Shown here: positions 1 to 4,488 of the stretch, one piece after another
Numbering within the stretch: position 1 is the stretch's first letter
Layout: each line of letters starts with the position of its first letter
Assembly (NCBI GenBank): GCA_002919115.1
Contig: PKER01000274.1
Location: forward strand, 1-8,249
Source of the DNA: a bacterium
GTDB lineage: Bacteria > Actinomycetota > Thermoleophilia > Solirubrobacterales > 70-9
Direction: 5' to 3'
DNA length: 8,249 nucleotides
Translations under genes and position numbers: made by a program
Notes under the pieces: generated by a model
The model's input: the letters and a program-made list of their open reading frames with translations, nothing else
Told to the model about the DNA's origin: nothing
The model's database searches: none

Positions 1-2
1 CG

Positions 3-191
3 GACGCACGGGAGCTCAAGGCGGGCGCGAAGTCCCGGCTTGAGCTGCGGATCCCGGCCCAGGCCCGCCGCGCCGCCCGCAAGGCCCTCAAGGAGGGCGG
101 CAAGGTGCGCGCCAAGCTGCGCGTGCGCGCGACCGGCCCCGCCGGCCAGGAGCGCGTGCGGGTGCGCGTCGTGCGGATCGTGCGTCGGTGA
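3..191 (+). CDS. C-terminal fragment of a basic, repeat-type (probably surface/secreted) protein; function unknown
   Basis: The frame is open from the window edge to a TGA at 189-191 and gives 62 residues; the start lies outside the window. The fragment is very rich in Arg, Lys, Ala and Val. It reads as a beta-strand pattern (LELRIPAQARRAARKALKEG, then KVRAKLRVRATGPAGQ, then alternating R/V to the end). The arrangement 'R-A-L-K-x-G-x-K-V-x-A-x-L-x-V-x-A-T-x-x-A-G' is common at the C-termini of extracytoplasmic Ig-like or repeat proteins of Thermoleophilia and other actinobacteria; this family link is from memory and not tested. No catalytic motif is visible. The gene ends 33 bases before the convergent acetyltransferase stop. 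Coding is likely because the frame has a strong G/C third-position bias, but a precise function cannot be given. Confidence 0.6.
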   Translation, partial: DARELKAGAKSRLELRIPAQARRAARKALKEGGKVRAKLRVRATGPAGQERVRVRVVRIVRR

Positions 192-224
192 TCTGCGGGA
201 GATCGGGCCGGCCCGCCGCTCAGC

Positions 225-683
225 TCAGAGATCACGCTCGTAGTAGAGGAGCGGCTCGCCGGCGTCGAGGTTCGTGAAGCCCGCGCTCTCGTACAGTCGA
301 CGCGCCGCGGTGTCCTGGGTGCCGGTCGCGACCACGATGTAGATGGCGCCGCGCTCGCGCGCCCGCTCGCACGCGGCGTCGAGCAGCGCCCGGCCGATCC
401 CGCGGCCGCGCCGGTCGGGCCTCACGTAGAGCTCCTCGAGGTAGGCGTCGAGCCCCTCGGCCCACAGCGCGGGGCGGAAGCGCAGCACGGCGATGCCCAC
501 GGGCGGCTCGCCGGCGAGCAGGACCATGGCCTCGCCGGCCGGGATCAGCTCGCGCAGGCGGGCCGCGAACGCGTCGGCGGTCGTCTCATCCTCGCCGAAC
601 TCGAGGTTGAAGTCGTAGAGCAGGCGGCCTGCGACGTCCGCCTCGGCGGCCGTCGCCTCGCGGATCTCCGCGGTGTCGGCCAT
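225..683 (-). CDS. GNAT family N-acetyltransferase
   Basis: This 152-residue protein is a single GNAT domain, which transfers an acetyl group from acetyl-CoA to an amine; the substrate cannot be read from the sequence. After beta-1 (about 5-9), strand beta-4 runs into motif A at residues 82-101, LEELYVRPDRRGRGIGRALL. The acetyl-CoA pyrophosphate loop is R91-R-G-R-G-I-G97. Motif B ends with RRLYESAGF (128-136), where Tyr131 is the usual general-acid position. The length is normal for the family. I chose the ATG at 683 because the GNAT fold begins about five residues later. An in-frame GTG lies immediately upstream (686-684), and the further upstream open frame reads through the divergent gene's promoter, so it is not believable. 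No clear Shine-Dalgarno is seen. The gene is divergent from the metallo-beta-lactamase-fold gene and shares a 118-base intergenic region with it. Confidence 0.9.
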   Translation of the reverse strand: MADTAEIREATAAEADVAGRLLYDFNLEFGEDETTADAFAARLRELIPAGEAMVLLAGEPPVGIAVLRFRPALWAEGLDAYLEELYVRPDRRGRGIGRALLDAACERARERGAIYIVVATGTQDTAARRLYESAGFTNLDAGEPLLYYERDL

Positions 684-730
684 CACGGCAGATGATCGCG
701 GGTCGCGGCCTGGCGTGCGGAGCGCCGCCC

Positions 731-761
731 TTGACTTCAAGTGCGGTTGAAGATGCAAGAT
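731..761 (+). promoter_or_regulatory. Candidate MerR-type promoter/operator for the MBL-fold gene
   Basis: A -35-like TTGACT (731-736) is followed 19 bases later by a weak -10 candidate CAAGAT (756-761). Most of the long spacer is a perfect 6-bp dyad, CTTCAA (735-740) and TTGAAG (747-752), separated by 6 bases. A 19-bp spacer with the dyad inside it is the hallmark of MerR-family activated promoters. The predicted transcript start would leave a leader of roughly 30-35 bases containing the strong Shine-Dalgarno at 791-796. No MerR gene is in the window. The -10 is poor, which is normal for such promoters but lowers certainty. Confidence 0.45.
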
Positions 762-790
762 GGGTTTCGGCATCCCAACCCATCCCCGAA

Positions 791-796
791 AGGAGG
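791..796 (+). promoter_or_regulatory. Shine-Dalgarno AGGAGG setting the MBL-fold start
   Basis: A perfect AGGAGG, in the context AAAGGAGGT, lies 5 bases before the ATG at 802. It fixes that ATG as the start rather than the in-frame ATG at 760, which would sit inside the proposed promoter. Confidence 0.85.
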
Positions 797-801
797 TCCC
801 G

Positions 802-1458
802 ATGGCCCTCACCCAGACCCCGCCGGCGCTCGAGTTCTCCCACGTGCGCGCGAGCAGGCCGCAGACGCTGCCGTTCGGCCCGAACCTCGAGGCGCGCGCG
901 TTCCTGCTCGAGCGCGACGCCGGCAACCTGCTCATCTACAGCAACGGCGCGCTCGCGGGCGACGCGGAGTGGCTTGAGAGCGCGGGCGTCGAGCGCCAGT
1001 ACCTGAACCACTGGCACGAGTCGATGTTCGGCCTCGCCCCCGAGGAGCTGGGCGCGCGCCCGGTCGTGCACCGGGCGGACGCCCAGCAGGTGATCGAGCA
1101 CGGCGGCAGGCCGCTCACGTTCGCCCGCAGGTTCCACCTCGACGACGACTTCGAGGCGATCCCGATCCCGGGGCACACGCCCGGCGCGACCGCCTACCTC
1201 TGGGATTCCGGCGAGCGGCGCTTCCTGTTCACCGGCGACAGCGTGTACCTGCACCGCGGGCGCTGGCGCGTGGGCCTGCTTGCTTCCAGCGACCCCCGGA
1301 GCTTCATCGAGAGCCTCGAGCTCATGCGCGAGCTGGACTTCGACGTGCTGGTCCCGTGGGTTACCGGCGTGGGGGAAGCGTGGGCGCATCCGGTGAGCCC
1401 GGAGGAACGCCACGAGCGCTTCGGCCGGCTGATCGATTTCATCCGCCGAGCCCGGTGA
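802..1458 (+). CDS. MBL-fold (metallo-beta-lactamase superfamily) hydrolase-like protein with an incomplete metal site
   Basis: This 218-residue protein has the metallo-beta-lactamase layout. An N-terminal beta sheet includes AFLLERDAGNLLIYSNGAL (33-51). It is followed by the first metal motif N69-H-W-H-E-S-M75, then GHTPG (124-128), then FLFTGDSVY (141-149). His70, His72, His125 and Asp146 match metal ligands of the family. The canonical motif is HxHxDH, but here the Asp-His pair is Ser74-Met75. The last histidine expected near the C-terminus is replaced in VPWVTG (184-189). So site 1 and the bridging Asp look present, while site 2 looks lost. It may bind one metal or act as a non-classical hydrolase; the substrate is unknown. 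The gene stands alone behind a MerR-type promoter and strong Shine-Dalgarno, and is divergent from the GNAT gene. Automated annotation would probably call it an MBL-fold metallo-hydrolase. Confidence 0.85.
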   Translation: MALTQTPPALEFSHVRASRPQTLPFGPNLEARAFLLERDAGNLLIYSNGALAGDAEWLESAGVERQYLNHWHESMFGLAPEELGARPVVHRADAQQVIEHGGRPLTFARRFHLDDDFEAIPIPGHTPGATAYLWDSGERRFLFTGDSVYLHRGRWRVGLLASSDPRSFIESLELMRELDFDVLVPWVTGVGEAWAHPVSPEERHERFGRLIDFIRRAR

Positions 1459-1476
1459 GGACGTGACCGGCGGCTG

Positions 1477-1504
1477 GCGCGCGCACGCGCTAGGGTGCGC
1501 GCGC
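1477..1504. repeat. Perfect 10-bp GC-alternating inverted repeat
   Basis: GCGCGCGCAC (1477-1486) and GTGCGCGCGC (1495-1504) are exact reverse complements around an 8-base loop containing the start of TAGGGT. It lies between the MBL-fold stop (1458) and the Dabb ATG (1506). It could be a terminator stem without a T-tract or an operator over the Dabb promoter. GC alternation makes such a repeat easier to get by chance in this DNA, so its function is uncertain. Confidence 0.4.
1491..1496 (+). promoter_or_regulatory. Candidate -10 box (TAGGGT) of a leaderless Dabb transcript
   Basis: TAGGGT fits the actinobacterial TANNNT -10 pattern and ends 9 bases before the ATG at 1506. No Shine-Dalgarno is present in that gap, so a leaderless or nearly leaderless mRNA is the simplest reading. 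No convincing -35 is seen at normal spacing; GTGACC at 1463-1468 is too far away. Confidence 0.35.
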
Positions 1505-1505
1505 T

Positions 1506-1826
1506 ATGCCGACACTCAGCAACGGGCGCATCCGCCACACCGTCGTCTTCAAGCTCAAGCACGCCGAGGGATCGGCCGAGGAGCGGGACTTCCTCGCCGA
1601 GGCGCAGCGGGTCCTGCCCGCGATCCCGGGCGTCGAGAACTTCGAGGCCCTTCGCGAGGTCAGTCCGAAGAACGGCTACCGATTCGGGTTCTCGATGGAG
1701 TTCGCCGACGACGCCGCCTACCAGGCGTACAACGAGCACCCCGACCACACGAACTTCGTGGAGTCGCGCTGGGTGCCCGAGGTCGAGGACTTCCTCGAGA
1801 TCGACTACCGCGCGCTCGACGACTAG
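1506..1826 (+). CDS. Dabb family (stress-responsive alpha/beta-barrel) protein
   Basis: This 106-residue protein is a single Dabb domain, a ferredoxin-like dimeric alpha/beta-barrel fold. The first strand, IRHTVVFKLK (9-18), has the family's early conserved His11. A helix follows, then IPGVENFEALREVSP, then the strand GYRFGFSMEFAD. The family-typical segment YNEHPDHTNFVESRWVPEVE precedes the final LEIDY strand. Dabb proteins include plant stress proteins and several small bacterial enzymes or ligand-binding proteins. Nothing here identifies a reaction, so the role is unassigned. The start is the ATG at 1506; it lacks a Shine-Dalgarno but follows a TANNNT box closely. The stop codon TAG (1824-1826) overlaps the stop of the convergent GNAT gene. 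Confidence 0.88.
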   Translation: MPTLSNGRIRHTVVFKLKHAEGSAEERDFLAEAQRVLPAIPGVENFEALREVSPKNGYRFGFSMEFADDAAYQAYNEHPDHTNFVESRWVPEVEDFLEIDYRALDD

Positions 1827-2314
1827 CGCGGCCCTCCGCCGTCGAGCCGCCGCCCCATGAGGATCGAGCGGCCCGGCGGCTTCCACTCGAGCTCGAATCC
1901 GCTCGCCTGATACAGGCCGAGCGCGGGCTCGTTCTGCTCGTTCACGTCAAGCTCGATGCGCCCACAGCCGTGCTCGCGGGCGCGTTCGAGCGCGGCGTCG
2001 ACGAGCGCGCGCCCGAGGCCCGTGCCGCGTTGCTCCTCGACGACGAAGAGGTCCTCGAGCCAGCAGTCGGGCGAGGACGTCCACACGCTCCAGCGGTAGC
2101 GCAGCTGGCACACGCCCACCGGCCGTTGCCCGAGGAGGGCGAGCAGGTACTCGCCGTCCCCGTCGCTCATGATCCGCTCGACGCTCGCGCGGATCTCGTC
2201 GTTCGTGGGCTGCGACTTGCCGAACCAGTCGCGGAAAGCCCCGAGCAGCTCGGCTACGGCGCCCACGTCTTCGGGGTTGGCGAGGCGGATTTCGGGGGTA
2301 GAGGCTGCTTGCAC
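1823..2314 (-). CDS. GNAT family N-acetyltransferase (second copy type)
   Basis: This 163-residue protein is a single GNAT domain. The N-terminal strand EIRLANPED (8-16) leads into the helix AVAELLGAFRDWFG. Motif A is at about 86-105, LEDLFVVEEQRGTGLGRALV, with the acetyl-CoA loop Q95-R-G-T-G-L-G101. Motif B includes LDVNEQN and ALGLYQASGFE (131-141), with Tyr135 at the general-acid position. Motif A resembles that of the GNAT at 225-683 (both read LE-[ED]-L-[YF]-V then RGxGxGRAL), but the rest differs, so they are distant paralogues. The start is a GTG at 2314-2312. The ATG at 2324 is out of frame, and no Shine-Dalgarno decides the matter, so the start is less certain than the gene. The gene is divergent from the epimerase-sigma operon and convergent with the Dabb gene. 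The acceptor substrate is unknown. Confidence 0.9.
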   Translation of the reverse strand: MQAASTPEIRLANPEDVGAVAELLGAFRDWFGKSQPTNDEIRASVERIMSDGDGEYLLALLGQRPVGVCQLRYRWSVWTSSPDCWLEDLFVVEEQRGTGLGRALVDAALERAREHGCGRIELDVNEQNEPALGLYQASGFELEWKPPGRSILMGRRLDGGGPR

Positions 2315-2319
2315 GCGGA

Positions 2320-2349
2320 CTCATTCAAGCGGACGCGGTCACGAATGAG
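2320..2349. repeat. 7-bp inverted repeat CTCATTC / GAATGAG in a divergent promoter region
   Basis: CTCATTC (2320-2326) and GAATGAG (2343-2349) are perfect reverse complements with a 16-base spacer, so half-site centres are 23 bases apart, about two helical turns. The right arm overlaps the proposed ECF41 -35, and the left arm begins 6 bases upstream of the GNAT start. It could be an operator for either gene. It is short enough to be chance. Confidence 0.3.
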
Positions 2350-2363
2350 GGTCCTGCCCCGTC
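2337..2363 (+). promoter_or_regulatory. Candidate ECF41 sigma-dependent promoter of the epimerase-sigJ operon
   Basis: GGTCACG (2337-2343) and CGTC (2360-2363) are separated by 16 bases. The promoter described for ECF41 sigma factors is recalled as TGTCACA with CGTC at similar spacing. Five of seven -35 bases and all four -10 bases match. It lies upstream of an operon that encodes an ECF41-type sigma factor, which makes autoregulation likely. The implied transcript start is about 40 bases before the ATG at 2410, leaving room for the Shine-Dalgarno. Confidence 0.55.
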
Positions 2364-2397
2364 TGGATGGGTGGAACGCTGTCCACCGATCCCCCGA

Positions 2398-2403
2398 AGG
2401 GAG
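2398..2403 (+). promoter_or_regulatory. Shine-Dalgarno AGGGAG setting the epimerase start
   Basis: AGGGAG ends 6 bases before the ATG at 2410. This supports 2410 over the adjacent in-frame GTG at 2407 (3-base spacing) and over the in-frame ATG at 2371, which has no comparable site. Confidence 0.75.
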
Positions 2404-2409
2404 AACGTG

Positions 2410-3396
2410 ATGAAGGTTTTCGTAGCGGGTGCCACCGGGGCGCTGGGCCGCAGGCTCGTCCCGATGCTCGTCGACTCCGGCCACGAGGTGGTCGGGCTCG
2501 CGCGCACGGAGGGCAAGGCCGCGCTCGTCCGCGAGCTCGGCGCGGAGCCGGCGATCGGTGACGTGCTCGACCCGGAGTCGATCGGCGAGGCGGTGAGCGC
2601 CGCGGAGCCGGAGGTCGTGATCCACCAGGCCACGGCGCTCTCGCGCGGAGCGATGGAGGACATGCGCAAGCTCGACCGCGCCTTCGCCGAGACCAACCTG
2701 CTGCGCACGAAGGGCACCGACAACCTGCTCTCGGCCGCGCGGGCCGCGGGCGCGCGCCGCTTCATCGCCCAGAGCTTCGCGGGCTGGCCATTCCAGCGCA
2801 CCGGCGGGCTGCTCAAGCGCGAGGAGGACCCGCTCGATCCGGACCCGCCGCCCACGATGCGCGAGACCATCGCGGCCATCCGCCATCTCGAGGCGGCGGT
2901 CACCGGCGCGAGCGGGATCGAGGGCATCGCCCTGCGCTACGGGCTGTTGTACGGCCCCGGGACGTCGATCAGCCTCGAGCCGGTCGGCGAGCACGTCGAG
3001 GCGGTGCGGGCGCGCAAGTTCCCCATCGTCGGCGGAGGCGGGGGCATGTTCTCGCCGATCCACGTGGACGACGCCGCGGCCGCGACGGTGGCGGCCCTCA
3101 CCAGGGGCGAGCCGGGCGTCTACAACATCGTCGATGACGACCCCGCGCCCGTGGCCGAGGTGATCCCGGTGCTCGCGGAGGCCGTGGGCGCGAAGCCGGC
3201 GTTCCGCGTGCCCCGCTGGCTCGCGCGGCTGATCGCCGGCGAGGCCACGGTCGTGATGATGACCGAGGCGCGCGGCGCCAAGAACGACAAGGCCAAGCGC
3301 GAGCTCGGCTGGCAGCCGCGGTACGCGAGCTGGCGCGAAGGGCTGCGCGTCGGGCTCACCGACCGCCCCCCGGCCCGGGTCGGAGCGCACGCATGA
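2410..3396 (+). CDS. NAD(P)-binding epimerase/oxidoreductase-like protein (extended/atypical SDR) of an ECF41 module
   Basis: This 328-residue protein has an N-terminal Rossmann fold with the dinucleotide motif G7-A-T-G-A-L-G13. Next come an NADP-type Arg in GLARTEG (Arg32), the adenine-contact segment GDVLDPES (50-57) and VVIHQATAL (69-77). The LRYGLLYGPG motif (175-184) is typical of NAD-dependent epimerase/dehydratase-like SDRs. The usual catalytic YxxxK is not visible: the helix where it is expected reads TMRETIAAIRHLEAAV (149-164). It may therefore bind NAD(P)H but use other residues, or be regulatory. The substrate is unknown. Its stop overlaps the sigma-factor start by four bases (ATGA), so the two are probably translationally coupled. 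ECF41 sigma factors are known to neighbour carboxymuconolactone decarboxylase, oxidoreductase or epimerase genes, and this is the epimerase-type case. The start is fixed by a good Shine-Dalgarno. Confidence 0.88.
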   Translation: MKVFVAGATGALGRRLVPMLVDSGHEVVGLARTEGKAALVRELGAEPAIGDVLDPESIGEAVSAAEPEVVIHQATALSRGAMEDMRKLDRAFAETNLLRTKGTDNLLSAARAAGARRFIAQSFAGWPFQRTGGLLKREEDPLDPDPPPTMRETIAAIRHLEAAVTGASGIEGIALRYGLLYGPGTSISLEPVGEHVEAVRARKFPIVGGGGGMFSPIHVDDAAAATVAALTRGEPGVYNIVDDDPAPVAEVIPVLAEAVGAKPAFRVPRWLARLIAGEATVVMMTEARGAKNDKAKRELGWQPRYASWREGLRVGLTDRPPARVGAHA

Positions 3397-4349
3397 CCAC
3401 CGCGGAGCTTGAGGATCTGCGCAGGCGCGGCTTCGGGATCGCCTACCGGATGCTCGGCAGCGTGAGCGAGGCGGAGGACGTCGTCCAGGAGGCGCTTTTG
3501 CGGATGCATCGCGCTCGGGAGCAGGGCGAGGAGATCCGTTCCCCGCGCGCCTACATCTCCACGCTCGTCACCCGCATCGCGATCGACGAGCTGCGCTCGG
3601 CTCGGGCCCGCCGCGAGACCTACGTGGGGGAGTGGCTGCCCGAGCCGATCGTGGGCCCCGCGCCCGACGACCCCGCCGCGGAGGCCGAGCTCGCCGACTC
3701 GCTCTCGATGGCGTTCCTGCAGATGCTCGAGCGCCTCACGCCCGAGCAGCGCGCGGCGTTCCTCCTGCACGACGTATTCGGTTACTCGTTCGACGAGGTC
3801 GCGCGGGTGCTGGAGCGCAGCGAGGCGTCGGCGCGCAAGCTCGCCTCACGCGCCCGCACGCGCGTGACCGAGGGCGCGCCGCGCTACGAGGTGGAGCGCG
3901 AGGAACAGCAGCGCCTCGCCGAGCGGTTCCTGGCGGCGGCGCGCCGCGGCGAGGTCAAGGAGCTGGAGGCGCTGCTCACCGAGGACGTCGAGCTGCATGG
4001 CGACGGCGGCGGCGAGGCGCCCGCCCTGGCGCGTCCGCTGTTCGGCCGCACGCGGGTGGCGCGGACGCTGCTCTCCTGGCTCAGCCTCGTCGACGACACG
4101 CCCGGGATCGAGATCGAGGTCGAGACCGTCAACGGCCACGCCGGCGCGATCGCGCGCGACGAGAACGGCGCCGTGATCAGCGTGATCTCGTTCGACATCG
4201 CGGACGGGCGCATCCAGGCGATCCGCTCGATCGTGAACCCGCGCAAGCTCACCCACCTGGGCCCCTCGGTGAACCTCGCCGACGTGCTCGCCCGGGTCCG
4301 TGAGGCGCGCGTCCGCAAGCACGCGGCACGCCGCGCCCGCCGCAAGTAA
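3393..4349 (+). CDS. sigJ: ECF41-group RNA polymerase sigma factor with fused SnoaL-like domain (SigJ-like)
   Basis: This 318-residue protein directs RNA polymerase to a small set of promoters. The sigma-2 region covers about residues 8-75, with the core-binding segment RMLGSVSEAEDVVQEALLRM (19-38) and SPRAYISTLVTRIAIDELRS (50-69). A linker carries YVGEWLPEP (77-85). The sigma-4 helix-turn-helix is at about 105-158, with LTPEQRAAFLLHDVFGYSFD and ARVLERSEASARKLASRAR. A SnoaL-like domain (about 170-286) contains DGGG (204-207) and ends at NPRKL (282-286). WLPEP, DGGG and NPxKL are the ECF41 landmarks. In that group the fused C-terminal domain replaces an anti-sigma factor, and none is seen here. 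The 32-residue tail after NPRKL is very basic. The start overlaps the epimerase stop (ATGA). The M. tuberculosis relative is SigJ. The inducing signal is unknown. Confidence 0.93.
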   Translation: MTTAELEDLRRRGFGIAYRMLGSVSEAEDVVQEALLRMHRAREQGEEIRSPRAYISTLVTRIAIDELRSARARRETYVGEWLPEPIVGPAPDDPAAEAELADSLSMAFLQMLERLTPEQRAAFLLHDVFGYSFDEVARVLERSEASARKLASRARTRVTEGAPRYEVEREEQQRLAERFLAAARRGEVKELEALLTEDVELHGDGGGEAPALARPLFGRTRVARTLLSWLSLVDDTPGIEIEVETVNGHAGAIARDENGAVISVISFDIADGRIQAIRSIVNPRKLTHLGPSVNLADVLARVREARVRKHAARRARRK

Positions 4350-4363
4350 CCCCCCGCCAGCCC

Positions 4364-4410
4364 GAGTGAGGCGGATTTGTTCGACATAGCCGAATAAATC
4401 CGCCTCACTC
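4364..4410. repeat. Long hairpin, first copy of a tandem pair
   Basis: The 43-base core (4366-4408) has identical outer arms GTGAGGCGGAT and ATCCGCCTCAC. With one G-U wobble the stem runs 18 bp and closes a 7-base loop, ACATAGC. Two further pairs (GA/TC) extend it to 4364-4410. There is no T-tract on either side. It lies 15 bases past the sigJ stop and is placed to terminate transcription from both directions, but its length and its close copy next door also fit a mobile or REP-like palindromic element. Confidence 0.85.
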
Positions 4411-4416
4411 CCGAAG

Positions 4417-4459
4417 GTGAGGCGGATATGTGCGATATAGCCGCACAAATCCGCCTCAC
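4417..4459. repeat. Long hairpin, second copy of a tandem pair
   Basis: This 43-base copy is identical to the first at 38 of 43 positions and starts 51 bases after it. Its stem is 18 pairs long with one A-A mismatch at core position 12, and its loop is ATATAGC. Relative to copy one, core positions 16 and 28 change together from T-A to G-C, keeping the pair. It lies about 30 bases downstream of the convergent transporter's stop (4489 on the minus strand). The six bases between copies are CCGAAG. Confidence 0.85.
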
Positions 4460-4488
4460 TCGGGTGGGAGGGGGGCTGGGGGTGGCCC

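Larger units (their letters stand above)
4361..4464. repeat. Whole double-hairpin element bounded by 16-bp inverted ends; candidate bidirectional terminator or small palindromic repeat
   Basis: The two hairpins together are framed by CCCGAGTGAGGCGGAT (4361-4376) and its exact reverse complement (4449-4464). The four arms can thus pair as two side-by-side hairpins. Alternatively, the outer 16-bp ends can pair while the inner arms (4398-4408 with 4417-4427) form a central hairpin. The element fills most of the gap between the convergent sigJ and transporter genes. A bidirectional terminator is the simplest role; no U-tract is present, so factor-independent termination would be atypical. Confidence 0.6.

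Noticed and set aside
204..215. Palindrome CGGGCCGGCCCG between the first two convergent genes as a terminator
   Set aside because: It is a perfect 12-bp palindrome, but without a loop it cannot form a proper hairpin. There is no T-tract, and such G/C palindromes are common at this composition.
2282..2292. GAGGCGGATTT, an 11-base match to the hairpin arm, as a third copy of the repeat
   Set aside because: It lies in the coding sequence of the second GNAT gene, where it encodes the ordinary EIRL strand. It has no matching complementary arm nearby.
2254..3390. Minus-strand open frame of about 380 codons opposite the epimerase gene
   Set aside because: The plus strand encodes a well-supported Rossmann protein with a Shine-Dalgarno and operon context. 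The antisense product is Arg/Ala-rich with no recognisable fold.
4364..4464. The hairpin pair as a CRISPR array or tRNA-like gene
   Set aside because: There are only two units, each a self-complementary palindrome, separated by 6 bases. CRISPR spacers are much longer, and no cloverleaf or tRNA landmark is present.
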